This document shows, in pieces, positions 8,601-15,383 of a stretch of 33,862 bases of DNA. The DNA is taken from NCBI GenBank assembly GCA_016212795.1, contig JACRDT010000022.1, positions 1 through 33,862 of the forward strand, given 5' to 3'. Source of the DNA: Elusimicrobiota bacterium (GTDB lineage Bacteria > Elusimicrobiota > Elusimicrobia > UBA1565 > UBA9628). How positions within the stretch are numbered: the first letter of the stretch is position 1; each line of letters opens with the position of its first letter. Both the position numbers and the translations under genes were made by a program. The notes under the pieces are model-generated. The model did no database searches, was not told the origin of the DNA, and saw only the letters and a program-made list of their open reading frames with translations.

Positions 8601-9521
8601 AGCAGGCCGCGCAGCATCCTCCAGCCTCTCCCGGCAGTCCTTCACGACCTTCATGACGAGCTTCTCCACATGAGGAGCCGCGAGCGCCATCGCGCGCTCG
8701 AACCGCTCGTTGCAGACGATCCCGGTCTGGGACGCGTTGAGGGTGAAGAGGTCGTCGTTGATCCAGCCCTCGACCTGGGCGCGAGGAATCGAGTGCACGA
8801 GGGACCCTGCGGCCACCCCGTGCTTGTAGGCGGCGATGGAGCTGAGACCCCCGAGATCCAGGGGGACTCCCAGCCAACCCGAGACGCCGCCTTCGTCGAA
8901 AAGGACGCTCCACTCAGGGTCGAGCCCGGAACCCCGCGGGATATCCACGCCGTCCAGCTCGACCGGGATGGGGCATTCCCGCAGGGACTCCACAAGCAGA
9001 GGCCTCACCTGCCAGAACCGCGAGACCAGGCTGGCTTCGAACGCGGCGCGCAAGAGCACGATCGTCCTGCGTTCGTCTCTTGCCTCGAACGAGGGGGGCT
9101 TGTCAGGGATCGGCGAGTTCAGTCGGACCTGAAACCTTCCCGTCCCCTCGCCGGACGAGACGCTCACCAGACCGGAGCTGCCCTCCGCGAACCTGAGCGC
9201 GGTCAGCAGAGCCGTGGCCAGGTCCCGGTTCCTGGCATTCTCCGGGAGGGCTTCCTCGAAAAGGACGGAGCACGGATCAGCGAGTTCCTCCTTCGTGAAG
9301 GGCCTGCCGTCGAACCTGATGGCGGCCGGGGACGACTGGTAGCCCCCGGTCTCTATCTCCACGCTGGTCGCGCCGCTGGCCACCGCGCAGCGGATGAGCG
9401 GCAGGACGAACCGCGCGGGTTCCGGGAGCTGGAAGCGCTTGAGCTTGTCGAGGGCGCGGTCGCGGTCGATCCTGAACCCGCCGGACTCGACGAGGACGGA
9501 GCCTTCGCCGTCCGGGCTCAT
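5667..9521 (-). CDS. Large protein with degenerate GHKL/Hsp90-like domain (gene B)
   Basis: This 1284-aa protein has no family I can name with confidence. Residues 30-76 look like a decayed GHKL domain: FVLPLIRCAVASGAT stands where ELIxNxxDAGAT would be (catalytic E and N absent), followed by IRFDGRPFT. A middle stretch (SQTGIVCNERFERAMALA) resembles the Hsp90 middle-domain segment in gene A. The C-terminal LSRSHPMVK (1223-1231) followed about 24 residues later by FND matches LNARHPFLK...LND in gene A. The two proteins thus appear distantly homologous, B being larger and probably unable to bind ATP in the usual way. No signal peptide or membrane segment was seen. The start ATG9521 has a weak ribosome-binding site, but no better in-frame start lies upstream. 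Confidence 0.7.
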   Translation of the reverse strand: MSPDGEGSVLVESGGFRIDRDRALDKLKRFQLPEPARFVLPLIRCAVASGATSVEIETGGYQSSPAAIRFDGRPFTKEELADPCSVLFEEALPENARNRDLATALLTALRFAEGSSGLVSVSSGEGTGRFQVRLNSPIPDKPPSFEARDERRTIVLLRAAFEASLVSRFWQVRPLLVESLRECPIPVELDGVDIPRGSGLDPEWSVLFDEGGVSGWLGVPLDLGGLSSIAAYKHGVAAGSLVHSIPRAQVEGWINDDLFTLNASQTGIVCNERFERAMALAAPHVEKLVMKVVKDCRERLEDAARPALSSGLSGFLRDCLDRGSRAGTPGLFGSLYRPVTAVLKGSDAPDLVAIRRASRCAAWLLDACERSLTDFDRDQANPVSRALWKAPLFLGAGGEPLSIMDIRALSRRMGFLPVSKSPMPRSRLPFVTVWLASDRHERVLRDLVPADWKDMTDAAQASEALVRGGPGGEPAPEARDLARFGYANLLVRDVMPFGPGRIEVGIPDGAPGERARIYVFEGSGPRLLEGTQTLGFAAVVSGMDDGAGPGPPSAELCSAATDCASWLYQRLASEYRPGDPGRRSQAIMLHLLRFLAWAAREASCAGAGWAGRLPESRRWAEGLRLFKTGSAWLDYGELRARFDRGEVLRVRASWADLEPAETARSIMGSAYTKDLLKAILPDAGLLDLGETQQTFLAFKRTPSNACEHKSRLGCLAAVDELGVHLTVDEYESGERLALRWGTVTAFGPGAGAPGLEEKLAAEESAGLELAAAVVERFGTLWDHPESTCRHFLLRALMGLCSPWPGSLRPGTRLAEFLSVLPMFRSGLGAGLTWEAVSRKLAMQGEVSYALCGPEGASVVADLALDDLELETVRSMWPQSAGKLKPIDAPPSEPAVTEPDGQDRAGAGPWCPSTNAVDDAPALSGPHGPPGTGEWRTDAPAGPGAAAIFSGRYLSEGLEAMVWIDGSGLDCLQLFMAEPGQEPVRTLRVGLPLVGAATLLRPGKRLGQAPSDQALIRLFAAFYADLIRTWPLAPLGDPRHEAAARVVLRVLVMNGHPYDSAGAARELGDALRGMWALKLFGTLGSGMASMWDLQRACARDGVLPYSLDAGPAPVPPEDSWIPILREPERILVETLLSRDGRVRLEPYGPAGLPARALASVRQAAAVESASSEAPEFAVLRRLLAHARGTRGAKLLPDKVRWAGGKRAARACLADPGATGETIVLSRSHPMVKAVADSGLDAAAQGLYLASIVFTRFNDLKTDVTDGDDARFHEAMAELLAREGEP

Positions 9522-9581
9522 GGCCGCGGCCCCGATTCCGGCGGCCTGGACATCGCGCTCGGACCCATAGTGGCAAAGGCC

Positions 9582-9587
9582 ATTGTA
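9582..9587 (-). promoter_or_regulatory. Possible -10 box for the B-A operon
   Basis: On the minus strand TACAAT at 9587-9582 matches a -10 box and would give a leader of about 54 nt to ATG9521. No clear -35 hexamer is visible, and the upstream sequence is the aminopeptidase fragment. Confidence 0.35.
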
Positions 9588-9618
9588 GAACGTTTATGGC
9601 GCTCGAGCCAGGCCGGCT

Positions 9619-9659
9619 GCAAGACCACGACGGTCTGCGAGGACGGGCGGTTCGTGCTC
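9619..9659 (+). pseudogene. Fragment of aminopeptidase 3' end
   Basis: 41 bases match 3733-3773, the last codons of the M29 aminopeptidase, with only two differences (39/41). They translate as KTTTVCEDGRFVL against KTTTVYEDGRFVL, but the stop codon is absent and no other aminopeptidase sequence is recognisable upstream. The fragment lies 97 nt beyond the start of gene B. Together with the gene B fragment beside the intact aminopeptidase, it shows that sequence has been exchanged or duplicated between the two ends of this locus. Confidence 0.75.
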
Positions 9660-9696
9660 CGACCCGACCCGGCCGGGACGGGCCCGGCCGATGGTG

Positions 9697-9718
9697 CCTA
9701 GAAGGCTCTAGGCCTTCT
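9697..9718 (+). other. Two mutually exclusive short hairpins
   Basis: CCTAGA (9697-9702) can pair with TCTAGG (9707-9712), or AGAAGGC (9700-9706) with GCCTTCT (9712-9718). They overlap, so only one can form at a time. There is no T-run, and this may be chance or a weak terminator. Confidence 0.3.
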
Positions 9719-9746
9719 CCCGCCGTTCTCTTGGGCCTTTGGGCCG

Positions 9747-9776
9747 TTGGAGCGGCCTGCCGGCCGGCGGTACAAT
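9747..9776 (+). promoter_or_regulatory. Promoter for the secreted protein gene
   Basis: TTGGAG (9747-9752) and TACAAT (9771-9776) are separated by 18 nt. Transcription would start near 9783, giving a leader of about 29 nt that carries AGGAGG before ATG9812. Confidence 0.7.
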
Positions 9777-9811
9777 AGGCGTCGACCGATCACGCACCAG
9801 GAGGCTTGTCC

Positions 9812-10903
9812 ATGAGAATGAATCTTCGCGTCGCGGCGCTGCTGCTCGCCGCCGTCGTCCCCGCGGGCGCCTCGCCCGCTTCCCTCGCCGTCCTGCCCGG
9901 CTCGGTCGACGCGGCCGCGGCCCGGAGGAGCCTCCTCGATTGGGGCGACGGCCCGACGCGCCGCCGCGTCAGCCGGGAGGAAGTGACCCGCAGGATCATC
10001 GGGGTCGTGGGCTTGGAGGACGCGAAGGGCACGCAGGTCTGGGGGGACGACTTCGGGCAGCCGAAGCCTTCGGGCGCGTTCCAGAAGCTCCTAGACAAGA
10101 TCGAGAAGGAAGGGGAGGTCGGGCTCGACCCGCAGACCGGCCTGCTCCTCAAGGGCCTGCCCGCGGCGGTCGACGAGATCCCCAACGGCCAGGCCCTGAC
10201 CATGGTCGTGATGACCGGCGCGCCCACCGAGACCGGCGGGTTCAAGGCCGAGGCCGTGCTGGCGATCCTGGCGTCCCAGCAGCGCACCAGGCAGGCGCTC
10301 TCCGAGAAGTCCGTCCGCATCGAGACGACCGAGAGCCAGACCCTCCTGCAGGCCGACATGGCGGGCAAGGTCGCCCGCGGCGTGTCGACCAAGGCCGTCA
10401 AGGCCGGCGTCACCTCGGTGGAGGAGGCCGGGGCCACGGACGCGACCCGCAAGGACTTCGCGGCCGAGTTGGCGGCGGCGCAGAAGGCCGTGGGGGTCGG
10501 CACGGTGAAGGCCTTGGTGGCCAAGGTCCGCAACGACGGCCAGTTCGGCGAGAAGGATGCCGACGGCCCCGCGCGGTTCCTCCTGCCCCTGCCGGTCGAG
10601 GAGGTCGACGGCGGGGTGCGCGGCCGCCTGATCGCGGTCGTCGGCGAGGGCGGCGGCGACTCTTTCACGCCCAAGGCCCTGATGCTCATCAGCAAGGTCC
10701 AGAAGGGCGAGACCGCCCAGGACCAGAAGAGCGAGAAGACCCAGATGACGCTGCGGACCTTCACCGCGTCGCTCGACGGCAAGCTCGAGGGCGTCGTGAC
10801 GGCGAAGGTGGACCAGACCGTCACCGTGGAGGGCGGCGAGCTCAAGGCCGACGCCCAGTCCCAGAAGCTCTTCGACGGCGCGGTCGCCCGGATGCTCCGC
10901 TAG
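9812..10903 (+). CDS. Secreted protein of unknown function
   Basis: This 363-aa protein opens with a Sec signal peptide: MRMNLR, then a hydrophobic core (VAALLLAAVVPAG), then a small-residue cleavage region near ASPAS at about 19-23. The mature part is soluble, rich in K, E, A and V, with no cysteine motif or family I recognise. Its C-terminal half looks like beta-strand alternation (TLRTFTASLDGKLEGVVTAK, quoted as a repeat-free stretch). The start ATG9812 is chosen because AGGAGG (9799-9804) sits 7 nt upstream; TTG9806 is possible but badly spaced. It has its own promoter and is followed by a palindromic repeat, so it is probably a single-gene transcript. Likely periplasmic or extracellular. 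Confidence 0.75.
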   Translation: MRMNLRVAALLLAAVVPAGASPASLAVLPGSVDAAAARRSLLDWGDGPTRRRVSREEVTRRIIGVVGLEDAKGTQVWGDDFGQPKPSGAFQKLLDKIEKEGEVGLDPQTGLLLKGLPAAVDEIPNGQALTMVVMTGAPTETGGFKAEAVLAILASQQRTRQALSEKSVRIETTESQTLLQADMAGKVARGVSTKAVKAGVTSVEEAGATDATRKDFAAELAAAQKAVGVGTVKALVAKVRNDGQFGEKDADGPARFLLPLPVEEVDGGVRGRLIAVVGEGGGDSFTPKALMLISKVQKGETAQDQKSEKTQMTLRTFTASLDGKLEGVVTAKVDQTVTVEGGELKADAQSQKLFDGAVARMLR

Positions 10904-10910
10904 CGTAACT

Positions 10911-10952
10911 ACTCGCCTCCCCCGCGGGGAGGTGAGTATGCGTCGAGGGGGC
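10911..10952 (-). repeat. Dispersed palindromic repeat, copy 3
   Basis: The arms 10911-10922 and 10926-10937 form a 12-bp stem with one G-U-type mismatch and a 3-nt loop (CGC), followed by CGAGGGGGC. It begins 8 nt after the stop of the secreted protein gene, where it could act as a transcript end or RNA stabiliser. Confidence 0.75.
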
Positions 10953-10971
10953 TAGAAGGCCCTCATGGGTA

Positions 10972-11007
10972 GGCGCCGCAGGCGCCCTCCTTCTCCCCCT
11001 GCGGGGG
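10972..11007 (+). other. Two GC-rich hairpins before the MATE gene
   Basis: GGCGCC-GCA-GGCGCC (10972-10986) is followed by CCCCC-TGC-GGGGG (10995-11007), within a run of ten G. They lie between copy 3 of the repeat and the MATE gene. The G-run is not terminator-like, and its length may be unreliable in an assembly. Confidence 0.4.
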
Positions 11008-11069
11008 GGGGGCGGTTCCCCGCATGCCCGCCGGGGCTTGGGCCGCCGGCAAATGATAACATCCTACCG

Positions 11070-12467
11070 ATGAGGAGGCTCCTGTCGTTCCGGTCCGAGA
11101 TGCGCCCCGTGCTCGAGCTCGCGGGGCCCATCGCGCTCATGCAGACCGGCATGGTCTTCTTCGGCACGGTCACGACCCTCCTGGCCGGCAGGATCGGGCC
11201 GCAGGCCATCGCGGGCGTGGGCCTGGGCAACTCGTTCTACTTCGGGCTCCTGGTCTGCGCCTCGGGCCTCCTGCTCGGGCTCGACCCGCTCTCGGCGCGC
11301 GCCTTCGGGGCGGGCCGGCCGGCCGAGTGCGCCCGGGTCCTGGCGCACGCGGTCATCCTGTGCCTGGCGGCCAGCACGCCGGTCTTCCTGGGCGCCTCCC
11401 TGGCGCGGCCGTTCTTCGGGCTCGTCGGCGTGGACCCCGCCGTCGCGGACGTGGCCGTCGGGTACCTCGGGGCCCTCCGGTGGTACGTCTTCCCCGCCCT
11501 CCTGTTCGCCGCCGGCCGCCAGTACCTACAGTCCATGGGCATCACCCGTCCCCAGCTGGCGGCCGTCATCCTGGGCAACGCCTTCAACGCGGGGCTGGGC
11601 TGGCTGCTCATCTTCGGCAAGGCCGGGCTGCCCGCCATGGGCATCCGCGGGGCCGGCTGGGCGATCGTGGGGGCCAGCGGCCTGATGCTGGGCGTGATCG
11701 CCGCCGTGTGCCGCCGTGAGGTCGTCAAGTCCGGCTGGCGCTGGGAGGGGGTGGACTGGGCGCTGATGCGGGAGATGCTGCGCATCGGCGTGCCCGCCGG
11801 CCTGCAGATCGTCATCGAGGTGGGCGCCTTCAGCATGGGCACCATGCTGATGGGGCGCATCGGGGCCGTCGCCACCGCGGCCCACCAGATCGCTCTCAAT
11901 CTCGCGAGCCTGACGTTCATGGTGCCCCTGGGCATCGGGCACGGCGCGTGCGTCCTGGTGGGCCAGGGCTTGGGCCGCCGGACGCCCCAGCGCTCGGCGC
12001 GGGCCGGCTACGCCGCGCTGGTCGTCGGCGCCGGGTTCATGTCCGTCATGAGCATCCTCTTCCTCGCCGCGCCGGGGCGCATCGCGGGCCTCTACACGCA
12101 GGACCCAGGCGTGCGCTCGCTGTGCGTCACCCTGCTGGCCGCGGCGGCGGCCTTCCAGGTGTTCGACGGCGTCCAGGTCGTGCTGACCGGGGCGCTGCGG
12201 GGGATGGGCGAGACCCGCATCCCCATGGCCGCCAATGCCGTGGGGCACTGGCTGATCGGCCTGCCGGTCGGCGTGCTGCTGGCCTTCAGGCTCGGCGCTG
12301 GGGCGCTGGGCATCTGGATGGGCTTCTGCCTGGGCCTGGCTTTCGTGGCCTTCTCCCTGCTGCTGGTCTGGGTGGTGCGCGCCCGGGAGCTCGCCGGGCG
12401 TCCCCAGGCCGCCGGTCCCCATCCCGAGGAATCCTTCGACCTGTCCGGCGGGGAGATGCGGGGTTGA
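11070..12467 (+). CDS. MATE-family multidrug/cation antiporter
   Basis: This 465-aa integral inner-membrane protein has about twelve hydrophobic segments in two similar halves, as in NorM/DinF-type MATE exporters, which extrude drugs or metabolites in exchange for Na+ or H+. Family-typical stretches are ELAGPIALMQTGMVFFGTVT (helix 1), the ARAFGAGR loop (residues about 73-80), the second-half start RIGVPAGLQIVIEVGAF and GQGLGRR after helix 8, and the ALRGMGETRIP loop. The start ATG11070 has no Shine-Dalgarno; GATAAC (11055-11060) could be a -10 box giving a nearly leaderless mRNA. ATG11100 is a fallback start. The stop overlaps the radical SAM gene by 4 nt, suggesting that the exporter handles a product linked to that enzyme. 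Confidence 0.9.
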   Translation: MRRLLSFRSEMRPVLELAGPIALMQTGMVFFGTVTTLLAGRIGPQAIAGVGLGNSFYFGLLVCASGLLLGLDPLSARAFGAGRPAECARVLAHAVILCLAASTPVFLGASLARPFFGLVGVDPAVADVAVGYLGALRWYVFPALLFAAGRQYLQSMGITRPQLAAVILGNAFNAGLGWLLIFGKAGLPAMGIRGAGWAIVGASGLMLGVIAAVCRREVVKSGWRWEGVDWALMREMLRIGVPAGLQIVIEVGAFSMGTMLMGRIGAVATAAHQIALNLASLTFMVPLGIGHGACVLVGQGLGRRTPQRSARAGYAALVVGAGFMSVMSILFLAAPGRIAGLYTQDPGVRSLCVTLLAAAAAFQVFDGVQVVLTGALRGMGETRIPMAANAVGHWLIGLPVGVLLAFRLGAGALGIWMGFCLGLAFVAFSLLLVWVVRARELAGRPQAAGPHPEESFDLSGGEMRG

Positions 12468-13711
12468 AGGTCCTCCTCGTCTATCCCCGGTTCCGGAAGT
12501 ACCGGCAGTCCTGCCCGGAGCTGGCGGCGCTGCCGGCGGCGGCCGCCGCCTGGGAGTTCACCATGCCGCCGTCGCTGGCCATCCCGACCCTGGCGGCCGT
12601 CACGCCCGGGGACGCGGAACTGCGCGTCTGGGACCAGAACGTCCAGGACCAGCCGGCCGGCTGGGAGCCGGACCTCGTCGCGGTGAGCTACTTCACGCCG
12701 CAGGCGTTCTGGGCGCACGAGCTCGCCGACCGCTTCCGGCGGGAAGGCAAGGCCGTGGTGCTCGGCGGCCTGCACCCGACCATGGCCCCCGGCGACGCCG
12801 CGCCGCACGCCGACGCCGTCTGCGTGGGCGAAGGCGACGAGCTCTGGCCCCGCATCCTCGCGGATTTCGGCCGGGGGGAGTTGCGGCCGCGCTACGAGGG
12901 CCCGCCCCCGGAGCGCCCCGCGGCCGCGCGCCGGGAGGTTTTCGACCGCTCGAAGTATACCCTGGACGCCGACATCGTCTCGTTCACGCGGGGCTGTCCC
13001 TACGGCTGCTCGTGGTGCGCCATCCCGTCGGCCCAGGGCCCGCGGCTGCGCCTGCGGCCGGCCGAGGACGTGGCGGCGGAGCTGAGGAGCCTGGCGGGCC
13101 GCCGGGTCTTCGCGGCCGACGACGCGATCCTGCTGCCCCGGCCCGACGTGGCGGCCTGGACGCTCGACGTGCTCGGCCGCCTCGGCGGGGCGAGCGTGGG
13201 GCTGTTCCTCTCCGGGTCGCCGGCCATGAACCGCGACGGCGGGTTCCTCGACGCCCTGGCCCGCGCCGGGACCAGGAGCGTCTACGTCGTTTTCGGCGAC
13301 GACCCCGCCAGCCGCGCCTTCTACGCCGGTGACGAGGCCGCCCGGGAGGCGGCCGCGGCGCTGGTCCGGCTCATCGAGGGGCGCGGGATGCGGTTCTTCG
13401 CCTCCTTCGGGCTGGGCTACGACGGGTTCGGGCCGGAGCAGTTCGACCGGGTCCTCGAATGGTGCGGCCAAAGCGGCGTGCGGCTGGCCGAATTCTTCGT
13501 CGCGACGCCTTACCCTGGCACGCCCTTCTGGAAGCGGCTCGAGGCCTCGGGCCGCCTGGACCTGCCGGCCGACTGGAGGCTCTACAACGGCAGCCGCGCG
13601 GTCTTTAGGCCGGAGAGGCTCTCCCGGGAGGCCCTGGACGCCGGGTTCGCGAGGCTCTGGAAGGAGTTCTACCGGGGCCGCGACCCCGGGGCCGACGCCG
13701 CCTGGCGGTAG
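12464..13711 (+). CDS. Cobalamin-binding-type radical SAM enzyme
   Basis: This 415-aa protein has the layout of B12-dependent radical SAM enzymes. A Rossmann-like N-terminal B12-binding domain (residues 1 to about 150) contains VLLVYPRF and GGLHPTMAPGDAA...VGEGDELWP. The radical SAM core follows, with the 4Fe-4S motif CPYGCSWC (C178, C182, C185). Later signatures include FASFGLGYDGF and ATPYPGTPFWKRL. Such enzymes usually methylate or rearrange unactivated carbons in lipids, hopanoids, bacteriochlorins or natural products; the substrate is not readable. The start TTG12464 overlaps the MATE stop (TTGA) and places VLLVYP at the usual distance from the N-terminus. It is translationally coupled to the exporter, and the gene ends just before a strong new promoter. 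Confidence 0.88.
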   Translation: MKVLLVYPRFRKYRQSCPELAALPAAAAAWEFTMPPSLAIPTLAAVTPGDAELRVWDQNVQDQPAGWEPDLVAVSYFTPQAFWAHELADRFRREGKAVVLGGLHPTMAPGDAAPHADAVCVGEGDELWPRILADFGRGELRPRYEGPPPERPAAARREVFDRSKYTLDADIVSFTRGCPYGCSWCAIPSAQGPRLRLRPAEDVAAELRSLAGRRVFAADDAILLPRPDVAAWTLDVLGRLGGASVGLFLSGSPAMNRDGGFLDALARAGTRSVYVVFGDDPASRAFYAGDEAAREAAAALVRLIEGRGMRFFASFGLGYDGFGPEQFDRVLEWCGQSGVRLAEFFVATPYPGTPFWKRLEASGRLDLPADWRLYNGSRAVFRPERLSREALDAGFARLWKEFYRGRDPGADAAWR

Positions 13712-13737
13712 CGCGCCCCGTCCGATGCTGCGCGTCA

Positions 13738-13766
13738 TTGACAGCCCGCGTTGGGGCTGATATATT
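13738..13766 (+). promoter_or_regulatory. Strong sigma70-type promoter for the caspase-like gene
   Basis: TTGACA (13738-13743), a 17-nt spacer and TATATT (13761-13766). Transcription should begin near 13773, leaving a leader of about 17 nt before ATG13790. Confidence 0.85.
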
Positions 13767-13789
13767 GTGCTGGGTCGAGGCCCGACGAC

Positions 13790-15244
13790 ATGAGAAACTT
13801 CCAACGCCAGCTCTCGTTCATCTTGACGTCCGCCATGGCGTGCGCCCTGGCGTCGTGCGCCACGGCGCCCAAAGGCGGGCCGACCAGGTACGCCCTGGAC
13901 CGCGCCGCCAAGGCGGGCGACGTCCCCGGCTCGGGCGAGGATGGCGACGAGCTGAAGTTCGGCCTGTTCTGCACCGGCTATTTCTGCGCCGAGAGCTATG
14001 AGGTCTCGGCCATGGGGTTCGTCCCGCTCATCGGGGGCGCCTATCCCGACAAGCCCAACACCCGCAAGCTCTTCTCCAAGAAGAGGACCTTCAAGGACCT
14101 CCTCTGGCTCAAGTCCTTCGACGAGCCGCAGGACAGCGACGTGATCGTCAGGTTCAACCTCGACCGCGGCTCGGCCCTGATCAAGGCGGAAGTCGTCTCG
14201 GCCTATTCGCACCGTCCGCTCTACCACGTCGAATGCAAGAGATGCCTTCCCGGCATCGGCGCCGCGATCTTCGACGACTTCAAGCCCGGCGCCAAGCTCT
14301 ACAAGACCGTGGCGGCCGAGCGCGAGGCTCATTACAAGCGCCTGGACAACGCGGGCAACGCCGGCATCTCCAGGGAGGACCTGGAGGGGATCGTCAAAGC
14401 CGCGGTGGCGGGAGCCGCCCAGGCCCCCAAGAAGGAGCCCGAGGCCCCGGCCATCCGCTCCGACGTGGACACCCCGGCCTTCAAGGCCCCGGAGAACCCC
14501 GACGCCTTCGCCCTGGTCATCGGCATCGAGAAATACTCCAACATCGAGACCGCCGCCTCCTTCGCCGAGAGGGACGCCGAGGCGGTCAAGGCGAACCTCC
14601 ACGCCCTGGGCTTCCCGGTCCGCAACGTCCACGTGCTGCTGGGCGGCAAGGCCACGCGCACGGCCATCGAGAAGTACCTGGAGCACTGGCTGCCGCTCAA
14701 CATCAAGGAGACGAGCCGCGTCATCTTCTACTTCTCCGGGCACGGGGCGCCGGACGTCAAGAACGGCCAGGCCTACCTCGTGCCGTGGGACGGTGACCCG
14801 AACTTCCTCGAGAGCACGGCGTATCCCGTCTCCCGCCTCTACGAGAAGCTCAACGCCCTGGAGGCCAAGGAGGTCATCGTGGCCCTGGACGCGTGCTTCT
14901 CCGGGGCCGGGGGCCGTTCGGTGCTGGCCAAGGGCGCGCGGCCGCTGGTGACCAAGATCGAGACCGGGGCCGTCCCCCGGCAGGGCAAGCTCGCGCTCCT
15001 GGCCGCCGCCTCCGCGGAGGAGATCACGAGCTCCATCGAGGCGCAGGGGCACGGGATCTTCACGTATTACCTGCTCAAGGGGCTCGCGGGCGGGGCCAAG
15101 GACGCGTCCGGGGCCGTCACGGTCGGCGGGCTCCTGGACTACCTCAAGCCCAAGGTCCAAGACGAGGCCCGGCGCCAGGGCCGGGAGCAGACGCCGGTCC
15201 TCCAGGGCGAGCACAACGCGGGCTGGGTCCTGCGCCAAGAGTGA
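13790..15244 (+). CDS. Caspase-like (C14) lipoprotein
   Basis: This 484-aa protein has a lipoprotein signal peptide with the lipobox LASC (C23 acylated), so it should be anchored in the inner or outer membrane facing the periplasm. Residues about 240-480 form a peptidase C14/metacaspase-like domain: FALVIGIEKYSN opens it, the catalytic His is H318 in YFSGHGAP, and the catalytic Cys is C369 in ALDACFSGAGG. LAAASAEEITSS and GIFTYYLLKGL follow, as in bacterial orthocaspases. The first 210 residues after the lipobox are an unrecognised domain (with CTGYFCAESYE and CKRC cysteine pairs) and a charged linker. Substrate specificity is typically for Arg/Lys, but this is not deducible here. It has its own promoter. 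A periplasmic caspase-like protease is unusual enough to note. Confidence 0.9.
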   Translation: MRNFQRQLSFILTSAMACALASCATAPKGGPTRYALDRAAKAGDVPGSGEDGDELKFGLFCTGYFCAESYEVSAMGFVPLIGGAYPDKPNTRKLFSKKRTFKDLLWLKSFDEPQDSDVIVRFNLDRGSALIKAEVVSAYSHRPLYHVECKRCLPGIGAAIFDDFKPGAKLYKTVAAEREAHYKRLDNAGNAGISREDLEGIVKAAVAGAAQAPKKEPEAPAIRSDVDTPAFKAPENPDAFALVIGIEKYSNIETAASFAERDAEAVKANLHALGFPVRNVHVLLGGKATRTAIEKYLEHWLPLNIKETSRVIFYFSGHGAPDVKNGQAYLVPWDGDPNFLESTAYPVSRLYEKLNALEAKEVIVALDACFSGAGGRSVLAKGARPLVTKIETGAVPRQGKLALLAAASAEEITSSIEAQGHGIFTYYLLKGLAGGAKDASGAVTVGGLLDYLKPKVQDEARRQGREQTPVLQGEHNAGWVLRQE

Positions 15245-15285
15245 CCTAGCCGCCTCTCCCCGCTCCCGCCGCTCCCGGGCTCATG

Positions 15286-15301
15286 ACGGTCGTCATGGGC
15301 G
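15286..15301. other. Small palindrome after the caspase-like gene
   Basis: CATGACGGTCGTCATG lies in the 139-nt convergent gap between the caspase-like gene and yciO. It has 7-bp arms and no T-run. It may be part of a bidirectional transcript end or a chance palindrome. Confidence 0.35.
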
Positions 15302-15383
15302 GCGACACCCGCAGATAGCCCTAAGGCAGCTTGAGCCTATCTTCAGGCCCAGCCGTCTCATGAAAGAGAAGCTCAGGGCTCTC

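Noticed and set aside
11070..12467. Large antisense frames opposite the MATE and radical SAM genes (up to 1048 codons)
   Set aside because: They lack start signals and have compositions expected of antisense frames in GC-rich DNA. The plus-strand genes carry clear family motifs.
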